Part shown: one piece after another, positions 20,039 to 31,020 of the stretch
Layout: every line of letters starts with the position of its first letter
Numbering within the stretch: position 1 is the first letter of the stretch
Source: Hyaloperonospora brassicae
Lineage: Eukaryota; Oomycota; Peronosporomycetes; Peronosporales; Peronosporaceae
Reading direction: 5' to 3'
Length of the DNA: 64,000 nucleotides
Assembly (NCBI GenBank): GCA_947650285.1
Contig: CANTFL010001488.1
Location: forward strand, 372,001-436,000
Made by a program: the position numbers and the translations under genes
Notes under the pieces: generated by a model
Database searches by the model: none
Told to the model about the DNA's origin: nothing
What the model saw: the letters and a program-made list of their open reading frames with translations, nothing else

Positions 20039-21455
20039 ACCCTCAGCTCATGCGGCTGCGCCGCTGGCTCGTTTGCCTATACCCTCTGGGTGCTGGGAGT
20101 TCATCAGTATGGAATTCATGTTCGTTCTGCCGAAAGATGTGCAAGGCAATACGGGTATTGTGGTCTTTGTTGACCGTTTGAGCAAGATGGCTCACTTGGC
20201 GGCTGTGCCAGATACCATTGATGGTGAAGGCACAGCTACGCTGTTTATCGATCGAGTGTTTCGACAACACGGCTTGCCTGTGGCGATTGTCTCTGACCGA
20301 GACCCTCGCTTCACGGGGAAATTTTGGAAGTCCATCTTCAAGGTGCTCGGCACACGTTTAGACATGTCCGCAGCGGACCATCCGCAGACCGATGGTCAAA
20401 CCGAGCGAGTCAATCGCGTTATCGGTGATATATTACGCAGTGTTTGCGCTAATACACCAAAACTTTGGAGTTCGATGCTCTCTGTTGTTGAGTTTGCGTT
20501 AAATAACGCTGTTCACGCCTCTATAGGCTTTACTCAGTTCTACGTGAACGGTCTCACACACCCTCGCGTTCCGTTAACGCTACCACTACGTGGTTCAGGG
20601 CTTGTTGGGGGAGAGATGGCCGGTCGGCTTGCTGATATCAGCCCTGTTACTGTTCATAAACAGGTAAGCGAGTTTCTCGCAACGCGCTTGGATGTGTTAC
20701 GACACGTACGTGATGCACTGGTTGATAGCCACGATAAACAAAAAGAACAAGCTGATGCTAAAGGGAGAGGATGTATTGAACGTTATGAGGTCGAAGACCA
20801 AGTTCTACTCAATGCTAAAAACCTACCTACAAATGTAGTGTCTGCCGTCTTCACAACAAAGTTGCGTCCGCGCTTCATTGGGCCATTCACGGTCATTGCT
20901 AAAAAGGGATTGGCGTATACGCTCAACCTTCCGCGCAAACTGCGCACACACCCCGTGTTCTACGTTGGCTTACTTAAGCCGTATCGGGATCCGTCCCACG
21001 TGAACTTGGAGGCGCTTGCGCCGGGTAATAGGGCCTTGCCATCGGTTGCTGAATCCGTATCAGGAGGTCAAGCTGAGCCTCCATCCGGGCTTGGCCCAAC
21101 TCCAACGCCCGAACACGGGCTCGCATTGCGTCGAACGCACTCTGGGTCTGACCCAACGTCTCACGGAGACCACTCAGCTCGAGAAGCACCTTCTCGTGCT
21201 CCTCCTTCGGTATACCGACCACCTCCGACGCTGCTCGATGAGCAAGGGAACCGCCAGTTCCATGTGGAACGACTCCTGAAACGACGTCGTCGTCAGGGTC
21301 AATACCAGTATCTGGTAAAGTGGCGAGGGTACCCGGAGTCGGAGAACTCGTGGGAATTTGAGGTACCCCTTCGGCAGGATTGCCCGTACGCCGTTGATGT
21401 TTTTGAACATCGTGGCAGGGATCATCCTTCGACCGATATCGCTTCCCACCGATAG
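20038..21455 (+). pseudogene. Pol part 4: integrase core and chromodomain (family B)
   Basis: A third frame, open from about 20022, carries the catalytic core. The first Asp is in FVDRLSKMAH (codon 20172), the second in IVSDRDPRF (20295) and Glu in DGQTERVNR (20403), giving D, D, 35 residues, E. The core is followed by the GPF/Y-like region RPRFIGPFTVI. At residues about 410-455 lies a chromodomain, HVERLLKRRRRQGQYQYLVK, WRGYPESENSWE, which in chromoviruses guides insertion to histone-marked chromatin. The core is intact by motif, but its frame is disconnected from the upstream pol by the short deletion near 20038. From 20974 on the opposite strand is also open. Confidence 0.9.
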
Positions 21456-22266
21456 TGGTGGAATCAGGTGGGTCGTTTGGTTCCGCTTGACCAACTCCCA
21501 CTTCCATCGGCACAGCCGGAGCATAGCGAGTGCGAAATCGCAATCGGCCTCTGGCCTTAAGCTTGGCATAGTCATACCGAAGCTTTCGTTCGAGACGAAC
21601 ATCTGCCACATTGGCACTTGCTCTGAGAGCTAGCATGCTGCTGAGGTGACGATTCCGGTGCACCCAGCGCACAAAAGTGTTGTCCTCCTCCTCCGGAGAT
21701 TCGCCTGCGAATAAGAGGATGGGTATACCCCTCATCGGTGGCACCGGTGCACCCCGTGCTTGCGTGTCAAGTCGCAACTTGTATTAGAGTCGTCAAGTGG
21801 GGTTGCAGGTACCTCTCACGAAGTGCCTGTCGGCTCGCCACTTCATCAGAAGATGTAGGATCAGCGCCAATGGCCCACGTTGCCAGGGAACGACCTGTCG
21901 TTTGGCGTATACGCTCTTCCACATTGAGTGGCGTGAACTGATAGCCACGACGACCCTCAAGGTCTGCAGCAAGCTGCATACGGCGCTGAGCGCTCTCCTC
22001 TTGTTGGATTACCAACTCTTGTTGCTCATAGAGCGGGTTGGTGATGATGTGTTCACCTGCATCAGTTGATGCTGCGTTTCTAACGCGGTGGTCTCACTAC
22101 GCTCGGCAAATGGGTTTGGTGCAGTATGAGGCGATGCCTCTTGCACTGGTGAGTTGGACATTGTCCGTTCTTCACCACGGACATCGGTATCACTACCATA
22201 GTCCTCCTCCACATTAATGCCGAGGTAAGAAGAGAGAGTCGGGGACTCGTTAGGTGGCGATGCCAT
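20974..22266 (-). pseudogene. Antisense ORF between integrase and 3' LTR (family B), about 430 codons with two frameshifts
   Basis: Read from ATG 22266 (MASPPNESPTLSSYLG), 108 bp inside the 3' LTR, the minus strand encodes a protein in three consecutive frame pieces: 22266 to about 22045, about 22060 to 21770, and 21777 to 20974. Content joins smoothly across the two shifts. The middle is charged and helical (LYEQQELVIQQEESAQRRMQ); the C-terminus is a likely coiled coil (KEEHEKVLLELSGLRETLGQ and onward). I recognise no known domain. The last 482 bp overlap the chromodomain end of pol on the other strand. Antisense ORFs in this position are known in some plant Gypsy elements. The function is unknown; transcription could start in the 3' LTR. 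Confidence 0.65.
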
Positions 22267-22362
22267 GTTGTTTCGTGCTTTGCAAACCGTGAGGTTAGAG
22301 CGCTCACACACCGTCCTCTTCGAGGAAAAGTTCGATTGACGTTTTGTGGTAACGTCAGTCTG
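21456..22362 (+). other. 3' untranslated part of family B, sense strand
   Basis: There is no sense-strand gene between the pol stop at 21455 and the polypurine tract. Coding potential here is on the opposite strand. Confidence 0.7.
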
Positions 22363-22373
22363 GTGGGGGAGGG
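22363..22373 (+). other. Polypurine tract, family B
   Basis: GTGGGGGAGGG directly abuts the 3' LTR start at 22374, the expected place for the plus-strand DNA primer. Confidence 0.75.
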
Positions 22374-22848
22374 TGTAACGGGGTTACACGTCGGCTGGTA
22401 GCCGACGATAGGTGTGGTGCACATACGAGAGGGGGGTATCCTATAAGGTAATATTAGAACACAGTGAGCGTATCAATTGTTGAAGACTGGTGTCTGTCAT
22501 CAATTGATTGCAAGATCTTTTAAGAGGTTATTTAGGGCAGGTTAAATACGTTGTTCTAAGGTGTTCTTTTAGGTTAAATGAAGAAATAAAATTCAGTTCA
22601 CATTTTGATCAACATAAGACACGTGCCTTACGAGGCGTCTTTGATCGGGAGGACAGAAGCAACGCCTGTAAAGGTAGCTTGTCCTCGAGCACTCTGTGCT
22701 GTGATTCATTTGAATCGTTTGGTCCCTCGGGAACGGGGACCGTAAGCTCTCTGAGCTGTTGACTCTCTGAGTCGGGTTCTTTGAACCGAAGTTGCTCATT
22801 GAGCGTAAAGTCTTCCTCTGACTTAAGGAGCTGTGTAGCTCCGCGACA
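22374..22848 (+). repeat. 3' LTR of family B
   Basis: 475 bp, TGTAACG to GACA. It is identical to the 5' LTR apart from about three substitutions (near positions 8 and 52 of the LTR and one close to the end) and one missing 51-bp repeat unit. It is followed at once by the TAACC duplication. Confidence 0.95.
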
Positions 22849-22853
22849 TAACC
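22849..22853. repeat. Target-site duplication TAACC, right copy
   Basis: Pairs with 15108-15112. Confidence 0.93.
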
Positions 22854-24745
22854 CGAACGTGGTCGAAACTTATTCGATCCCATAGGATACTTATTGGCTC
22901 GATTCTTGATGCGCTGGTACGCGTGCAAAGTATATTTCTATGTCTTCAGCATCCATTAGCCGTAACAAAGTCTACTACTTGGACATATTGTGATCTTCCA
23001 TCATTGTGGTGGAGTTTCACATGTTCGTGTCGCACAGCCGGCGTCATTTCTCGTATCGAGATCTTCGCTCGGATCGCCGCTACTTTCAGCCAATTCAGCG
23101 AGTGTTATCTGACGTTTTCATGCATGATAGTAATGTCGCCTCGTGGATGCGCCATGTTTTCCATATAGGGTCATAAAACATTTATTATAGGGGCTTCGAC
23201 CCACGGAGAGTCGATCGGCTTGGCTAGCTGATCCATTTTTGCGCCGGAGCCGCGAGCAGATCACCAAACACTAGACGCTTCTATGCATCCGGAGCTTGTT
23301 CGCGCAAGTATCAGACTTAAATAGGCCAATCTAACTCATGGCTCGATATTTGTTTCTGTTTTGACAAATAATTCCTTCAGTTCACAAATAGCCGAAACCT
23401 GTAGCCTCTGCGTCGTTATTCCGCCACATACCACGGTCTCGGCAGCGTCTATCAGTGGTCGTTTAAGACCATCATCCTCGAAATAATGAGGATAATGGTT
23501 GTAAAATTTACTGTGATGTGATTCCTCCACTGACTCTATCTCCACATAAAAATATTGTTTTTGAGGCGTAACGCATACTGTCGATCGACCAGCCATGTGA
23601 TGGGCAATCTGATGCTCAACTTTTCATGTATTTTTCCATGGCTGCTTTAAATACGACTGCAGCTGGTCAGTGTGAAAAATTGGGCGCATCTGGCGATCTC
23701 GCCTCCATCGGGGTCACTCTGTCGCGTTTCAATGCAACGCCGGACAGTCCCAATGACATTTGCTGAAGATCTAACAACCGTCTGATATCAAGGTCGAGTT
23801 CACTGGTGCGCTCTGCGACTTTTAGTAATGGTAACGATTTGGTTTGCCCGCGATTGGTGTGATCAATGAATCCGATAAATTGTACTCGATCGGTTCATTA
23901 GTGGCTGGATTGATCGCCATATCTGTTATATCAAAACAGCTGATCAACTGAGTCAACGTCGCGCGCAGCGAACTTTCTGCAGCAATCCCTTGTTGTACAT
24001 TCCATCACAATAGTTTCTGCACATGGGACGATCCAGCTGCATATTACGCGACGTTTAGCAACTAGATAAGATTGCGGATCGCTCTATAAGTTTTCGAGGG
24101 TGAGACATGAGTTGATGTCGGCATTCATAGCAAGCCAAAACGCTGTCCTTGGAAGGTCTTCAACGCTCAATCGCTGATAAATTGTTAGTTTAGCTCTTTT
24201 CACTGGTATTCTTTCTCCAGTAGGTCTACCTGCCAACTTTTTTAGTTAGCGCTAAATCTTTCCTTTATCCTCCACAAACTAATCGGCCGAGCGATTGTTG
24301 TCCTAGCACGATCATGTTCATTTGAGCTAGACTTGATGTCCTGTAGATCTGGTCCAGCCTTGCGAACGTATGATACGATGTAGCTGATTATTTCTTTATC
24401 GCTCAGTCTACACTTTATTCTTCTTCGACGCTGCTTTAAGAATCTTATAATACTTAGCGTTCTCTTAAGAGTTTTCGCCCAGCGAATCATGCTGTGCAGC
24501 ATGATCCGCGGTGGTCCCCGAACAGAACTCAGGAGGGGGTCGAGATTTATCTTCCAGATTGACAAGTTCATCTTCTTTTCTACCTCTATGGTCATTGAAG
24601 CCCCTCTTAACCCTTGATAATCCAAATATCCTTAAACGTCGCGCATCTGCAGCAATCCCTTATCGTCTGAACTGCCATCCCAGGTTCTGTCTTCATCTTT
24701 ACATCCTTAATTAGGGAATCACGGTGATATTCCTAGTCGCCTGAG
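22854..24745 (-). pseudogene. Family C element C2: gag region, decayed
   Basis: Minus-strand sequence between the C2 5' LTR (24765-25666) and the nested family B element. The segment next to the insertion reads AYQRIKNRANKYPMGSNKFR, which resembles the basic Gag tail (GSNKFR motif) of this oomycete family. Upstream frames at 24242-24625 and 23336-23596 are open for 86-127 codons, but I cannot assign domains in them. Numerous stops exist. The content fits a 5' leader and gag of an old element. Confidence 0.5.
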
Positions 24746-24763
24746 GATCGACCCCTCGGACCA
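24746..24763 (-). other. Candidate primer-binding site of C2
   Basis: On the minus strand TGGTCCGAGGGGTCGATC starts 1 nt after the LTR boundary. A TGG start and 18-nt length suit a tRNA 3' end (GAUCGACCCCUCGGACCA). It differs from the family A and B site, so a different tRNA would be used. I cannot name it. Confidence 0.5.
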
Positions 24764-24764
24764 T

Positions 24765-25666
24765 TGTGCTGGAGCGAAGTGCACAAAATCGCTGATATGA
24801 CCCCACCTCAGCACTGATGCCCTACGACCGACAATATGAGGGGATACTCTGCTTCCGTCCGTGTTCCCTTACTCGCTTTATGAACCCGTCGGTAGAGCGG
24901 GCTGTAGTCTTCTCGGTGGACTCTTGTCGATTCCAAACTTGACTGTGTTTGGGACGAAGTGATCGTGTGGAAACCTTCACGCGATCACAGGCCACTTGTA
25001 GGAACTCGACATGAGCTACCTGGATCTCGACGAGATCGCGCTGTCCAATACGTATATGTTGATCTGCTTGTCCTTCTGACCACTTGAGCCATCTCGCGAT
25101 ATTGATCACCCTTGATTTCTTGCTGCGCCATATCGCTGTTGTCTTGATGTTTGTGAAAGTCGTGAACGCACCTGGCCAAAATTTCAGGTGAGACGCTTGA
25201 AAAAGACGAGCGGCGCACCTCTTGATGTCGTCGGGAGGCCAAAGACCCAGCCCGGACGAGATGAAGCGTGTCTTTAAAGTAAGTAATCTATGTTTAATGT
25301 CAGCCAACCAATTTACAAACCCTACGACTTAGCCAATCTATGCCAAAGGCACTCGCCACATGTCTTCCAATAAATCCATTGTCTCTTCTACCCCGTAGGC
25401 TCCCGATTCATCCCCTACCCATGAATCAGGTCGAGATCGGATCTGGAATCGGACCCCCCATCGGATCGAATTCACTCTGGAATAGGATCCCTTCTTGGAC
25501 TGGATCTCCTCCCGGATCGGGTCTTCTCTGTATCGGATCCCCTCTTGAATGGTATCTCCCTTTAAATTGGGTCCGGTGGTCGTGATCCACCCATCTGCAC
25601 GTCGTTCCTAAGCCGGGCGGCACGGCAACCCTTTCTTCATACCTTTATCCGATCAACTTCTCCACA
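24765..25666 (-). repeat. LTR of family C (5' LTR of C2)
   Basis: A 902-bp block, nearly identical in inverse orientation to 35191-36090. Element-sense ends are TGTGGAGAAG and CTCCAGCACA. A 161-codon frame at 24822-25307 is fully conserved between the two copies, but there is no evidence that it is translated. A degenerate GATCC-rich short-repeat tract lies at about 25430-25570. Flanks show no target duplication, as expected for one LTR of a longer element. Confidence 0.88.
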
Positions 25667-26686
25667 GGATGAATTGCGACAGGATTGATACATAAATATC
25701 AACATGTTTTGATAAATTTACTCGGTAACTGTTTTGTTTGTACATTGAGGATGCCTTGCTACAAGTTTGAGTACCTACTATTCTGCACTTAGCCATCCCA
25801 TATTTCTTTATTAACTTGACATTTTGCGCACCTCATGGAGCATATATTATAATCTGTAATTCATGAAATGTATCCCACAAGATGTCTTGGCACAGCGTAT
25901 GTATGAGCTTGTGTTTATCTTAAATCTTCATTTCTGTCAATCTAGAACTCAGCGTCCTTGTTTTAATACAGTAGGCACATGAGATGATAAATCACACTGA
26001 CAGAGTCGCGTAGAAATTATATCGCTGTCTTTCAAATAATTATTAAAGATGAACACTCTGAATATATGTTCCACGTAAAAAACGAGAATGAGCAGAAGTT
26101 CTGTTGATAGATGCAACATGGCGACGATTCGATTTGATTTATAGCTATAAAAAGTATTGATTGTAGCTTCTTTAGCAGCAGTGCATACGGAATTTATTTT
26201 CCACATTCGATTAGCATGCTCAGCGGATGATGCACGTTTCGCCGCTACCTAGTGAACAGCGTTCATATTGCAAATCTAGACATCCGTGCGACAGAACTTA
26301 GAACTTAAATGTAAATAGACCCGCGCAGATGAAATATTACAACTGCAATTCATCTGCGTATTTCACATCTAAATCAAATGAGCTTTGCCGATGTAGGCAA
26401 AACGTTATAAGACAGCACCGTGACGATAGCATCGGTTGTTATCGTAGACGAAGTGCAAGTACTTAGCAACGTATAACCCTTTACTGATAGGTGTATGAGT
26501 ATTAAAAATAAACGGTCTGTCTCGTGATAAGAAAGTTATGGTCTTATACTATGATACAACGTACAGACCTTATCGCCAGCGCTACGTGATGAGCAAGTGC
26601 ACGTTGGTACATGTTACAGAAACTAAAACAGATCCCCTTTGTTCGAGCGATATCATGGTCTTGATATAAGCATCTGATAAGTTACA
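25667..26686. other. Intergenic, no gene recognised
   Basis: AT-rich sequence with only short frames and nothing recognisable. Confidence 0.5.
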
Positions 26687-27124
26687 TGTAACGAGATGGC
26701 CCGTTACTGGAATTAACCATTGTGACAAAAAGGTAACAAAAAATATTACGTTACGTTGAATATTCTATTAACAATATCACTACACCTAGTGATATTGTTG
26801 GGATGACCGAAGGGTCTACTCATTGGTTGATGTTGTGACTATATCAACCCACCATTCGCTGCTAGACGCGCGGAATGGGTGGTGAGTGGACGCCATCATA
26901 CGTTTAGTTATACTAATGTAATTGAGATAGGATAGACAGAGAACAAGAGTTTAGCACTTAATTATATTATATACATTTATACTTTTATTACAACTAGAGT
27001 CTTTATCTCAGTCGCTTACCTTCCTCTGTTTACGTGTAATACACATCACGGCACCTTCACTGTTGTCAGTGAAAGTTAACTTCGTACTGGCAGACCACTA
27101 CATAGTTGTTAGTGCCCCGTTACA
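26687..27124 (+). repeat. Family A solo LTR, plus orientation
   Basis: 438 bp from TGTAACGAG to GTGCCCCGTTACA. It shares the AATATTACGTT, GATATTGTTGGGATGACC and GCTAGACGCGC blocks with the other family A LTRs. Flanking 5-mers (TTACA, TTATG) match only in three bases, so the target duplication is decayed or absent. No internal sequence adjoins it. Confidence 0.8.
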
Positions 27125-28330
27125 TTATGCACAGACATAACATACGACCCTCGGCCTACATTAAATCCAGTACGATACGTCGACACATGCCCTTGTAAGT
27201 TAGTATAAGCCAAGTTTGACCAGCACGAGTCAGCAAATCAGCAAGCAGTCCTTAGGCCTCTCATTTTAGCGGTTTCACAATTATACAATGTCTTTGTGCA
27301 TTCAATAAGTGATCAAATAGGATGGTCCAGATTTTGTAATGTCTCCTTTGTGCTTATCAATGTCAGGATGTGATCATGAGAATAACATAGGCAATCTATC
27401 TTGTGTCGCAAATACAGCTGCGTTCAGTAATATGTCGACACGTGTAACATGGTGAGCACAAAAAATGGAATATGCACTTCATCTGGTGGATTAGAATATT
27501 ACCTTGACTGGTATTATCTTTAACTGTATATCTTGCTAAGTAAATATTGATGAGGTATTCCCGTTCAAGGTAATACGTATCGTCGCTTCACTTTGCGGGT
27601 GATATTGACCATTGTAGCTACCAACTAAACACGAATCTTTGCTTTCGCTAGCACACACTGGTGAGCGGGCAGATCGAAAGATTTTTTTAAAGTTTTAACG
27701 ATACCGTACATATCCACTAAATCTTCTTCTAAACGTATTTTACAGGTAATTAGGCCTTCTTTTGAACGTTAGTTGTACGTAACGATTTCGAGGGACCTGC
27801 ATACTTTGTTTTAGTGTCGATGACTTGTAATGTGTCAGTGCAATCAGAGTGTGTCGCCGTTTAGCTCGTCTCTACAATAACTCTACAATGACTCTGCAAA
27901 ACCTCGAAGCCATATCACCACTCCAGAAGCGCAAGAAATATCCTTTGGCCCGTGTATTTTTTCCCAAGAATCTTAATTCATAGAGCGTAACGATGATTGT
28001 CGATGAAACCTATCGAATGTCAGCTGTTTGTGTATCAAAGGACAGATCGCTGAATTCGAGCGCATCCAAGAAGCGTCGTTCGTTCCACATCACGACATAA
28101 AGTCATGTGAGTTACTCGGTACTTTTACAAGGTAACCAAATCTAGCTACGTACGAGTCGCCAGTTTTTCTTGTCGCAAGTTAGATTGTGACTGTCGTACC
28201 GGAGGATACATACAATATTGGAGCACGTCGCCCAAATGCATGTTATTTTTTAACGTCTCCAGAACGTGTTTCACGTACACTATCAACGCCTCCAATTCCT
28301 CCTTTTTCATCTTCCGTTTAGTCAGACGAA
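27125..28330. other. Intergenic, no gene recognised
   Basis: AT-rich, no long frame, no recognisable motif. Confidence 0.5.
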
Positions 28331-29985
28331 ATGTGGGCTCGAAAAGGGGCGTTACATAAAGAAGAAGAAGATGCTATAAAGACGGCGATTGACGGATCCG
28401 ATCCGAGAGGGGATTGTGACGTATCGTCAACCGTTACGATCGACACAATTAAGATGCCGACGATTGATAGGACGGTACGCTATGAAAATGCTAGACTGAA
28501 TATCGAGAAGTAATGAAAAGTAAACGATCGCGGTGATCTTGGTGACGGCACATCTGACCGTGATCAATTCAGTTATTATCATGACGTCAAGATCAAGATG
28601 GGAGACGGTGAAGGACACGGAACGTCCAAGATGGTGACTTGTGGGACTGATACGGTGGAAACAACCGCTAATCGTCGACTGATGAACAGATCGATGCTGC
28701 CGTGAACCATTATTGCGCAGAGTACATGCATCTACATATGGCAGTACTACCCGAAGTGACTACGTCTACAGCTGAAGTCACCATCGATGATATTTAGCTT
28801 GGCGATCTTGTGGAACCTTTGTCGGCATATTAAAAGAATTGGAAACAACTAATTTGTAAAAACCGTCGTTTGATTTCAAGGAAAAGTAACACATTCTTTC
28901 CGGCAGCTCGTGGAATTTTCTGCGACATTTATGTAGGAGAAGCGAATCCAATCCCATTATGAGTGACACCAGTCGCCATTCAATTACGTATAAAGTAGTG
29001 GACCTGATTAAATAATTGTTGTTAATCAAAATCATCCAGCCGTCGACGTCACCATAAACTTCGCTGATTGTATTAACCATCAAGAAGAACGGCGAAGGCA
29101 TACGGTTTTGTATCAACTGTCGAAGGGTTAATTAGCTCACAAGATTGAAATTATATCCTATGCCGCTGATAAGCAAATTCCCTTAAGACATGGATAAATT
29201 CTTAGGTATTGCTCCCTTGAAATGGTCAGTGGCTTTTGGGTGGCCGAGATGAAGAGCTGGAAAGGCTGATCTCAGCATTCATTACGCCGTCCGGTATATT
29301 TAAGTGGCTATGTAGGCCTTTTGGGTTAAAGAATGCCCTGCGGGTATACCAACGTCTTATCGATAAAAATCTGTATGGGTACCTATAGAAAAAGGCCAGA
29401 TCCGACGAGATCACAAACGGATCTCCGGAGTTGAATGATGTATTTACCGAAGGTAAAACGAACCTGGATCGAAGATAGCCAGTGTTAGGGCGCAGATTTT
29501 ACATAGACATAATTTGATCGGGTCAGAATCATGATCCTTAAAATACGAGAAGATTGCAATATTGTTGAACGCGTTTGACAAGTATAATTCGTCGATCAGT
29601 CTCCCGAAAAGGATTTGCGGATGACGTGAATGAATTATCTGGGACATCAAGTTTCTTGGGCGGTTTTGGAATCTCGCCCGAAGGATTTTAGATCTCTGGT
29701 ATATGTTTCATTCTCGCAGATGCTGCGTGAGATGCAGTCCTTCTTGGGTAGCCTAAATTAATCTATTCGTTTCATAGAATATTTTCCATCGATGCCGCGG
29801 TGTTGTACGAGTTGCGAGAGGCGGACTTCTATGATATCCGCCGCTTAAATATTTCAAACGCTACAACACCCGGGGTAGAAATAGACGGGATCCTGGGAGC
29901 AAAGCGGATAGTGAAAGCAGATCTTGTTAGGAAAAGGCTACGGTCGCGTTTACCATGCTGAAAGCGAAGATCGCCCGTACTCCGA
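28331..29985 (+). pseudogene. Family C element C1: reverse transcriptase, decayed
   Basis: Plus-strand frames broken by many stops keep recognisable segments in the correct order: a pre-RT linker ending in EYMHLHMAVLPEVTTSTAEV; FFPAARGIFCDI before the palm; KWLCRPFGLKNALRVYQRLI at about 29300-29370, matching the RFGLKNAPQ-YQRLI motif; and SIDAAVLYELREADFYDIRR at about 29790-29850 in the RT-RNase H connection. I cannot find an intact YxDD box. Gag and protease are missing on the left, so the element is 5'-truncated or more decayed there. Confidence 0.72.
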
Positions 29986-31020
29986 TCCTGAAGCACGTTG
30001 ATCTAAATATCTCCAGTGATCGTGGTATATGCAAGCAAATGGGCAATCTCGGCAGCCTTGCTGCAAAACTTATGATGGAGTTTATTGGCCGGTGACGTTC
30101 ACGATTCCACACTGAAGTCCAATGAGATCAACTACAGTATAGTGGAGAAATAAGCGTTGTCTCTCCTCCGGATCGTCGATATATTCTGCAATATGTTGAT
30201 AACAAGAGAGATCAAGGTCCTGACCCGCTATTTAACCTTGGCTTGGTTGTTGCAATGGTATGGACTCAGCGGGCGCTTATGAAGGTGGGCAGCATTGTTA
30301 GTAATTTGAACACTGTATTTTCTCAAGCGCGAAAGGGTTGAAGATGACATCCTAGGTACGCTGACTACTTTTATCACTCCCTGAGATAAAATTGTACGAG
30401 GTACTCATCCCGATCGCCCCAAGATGCAGCTCAGACAGAGTATCAGTATGCGACCTCCAACAGTGGAAGATAACGAATGACTGACGGTGGTCAGTTTTGA
30501 CATATTTGCTCAGACAAAGATGAAGAGTGGGGCGTATAGCGTGGTTGCGCGTAAACTACCACAGTGAAAGATCGTGGTGGCAGCGTCCAAGTGCACTGCG
30601 AATCTGACTGTGAATGAAGCAAGGTACCTAGATTTCCTGTTAACTTTCGATCTCTTGGCGGATTAGACAAGGGGACGAGTCAAAATTTGTGGCGAATAAA
30701 AAACCTGGTGACCCGACAAATGCAAGGCAAAATTGACTGTTAATAGCCAGACTTACAGTTGTTGCGGCACAGAGCTGTGAAAATATTGCGATCGTGCCCG
30801 ATTATTGAATTCCTGCATGTAGAGAGAGACTGAAAATATAGTACAGATCGGCTTGCGAGTGAAGCTTTGCAATATAGAGACAGTATCGTCGTTACAGAAC
30901 TGGATGTGCTGGAATTGATTACACGCAATCGGTTGGTCGAGCTGTTGACACCTAGACGCACAGAAGAAGTGATTAAGGTGGCAGCGCTTACTACATCCCG
31001 CCGCATGAAAATGTCAAGAG
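29986..31020 (+). pseudogene. Family C element C1: RNase H, decayed
   Basis: Broken frames keep KVLTRYLTLAWLLQW-like sequence (30207-30260) and KIVVAASKCTANLTVNEARY (about 30567-30630). These are the conserved linker and VNEAEY stretch of RNase H in this family. Stops and frame changes are frequent. Confidence 0.6.

Larger units (their letters stand above)
15113..22848 (+). mobile_element. Complete Ty3/Gypsy chromovirus (family B)
   Basis: A 7.74-kb element with 526-bp and 475-bp LTRs, TAACC target duplication, primer-binding site and polypurine tract. The gene order is gag, protease, RT, RNase H, integrase, chromodomain, plus an antisense ORF before the 3' LTR. The integrase-last order and the C-terminal chromodomain place it among chromoviruses of the Ty3/Gypsy group. 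The LTRs differ by about three substitutions and one 51-bp length change, so insertion is recent. Even so pol carries two stops, one 1-nt insertion and one short deletion, so this copy cannot make a full Pol and probably depended on an intact relative to move. Confidence 0.95.

Noticed and set aside
24822..25307. 161-codon frame inside the family C LTR, duplicated at 35548-36033
   Set aside because: Identity follows from LTR identity; composition is Arg/Ser-rich with no motif. It is kept only as a note in the LTR entry.
26682..27129. Target duplication around the solo LTR at 26687
   Set aside because: The flanking 5-mers TTACA and TTATG match only in three bases.
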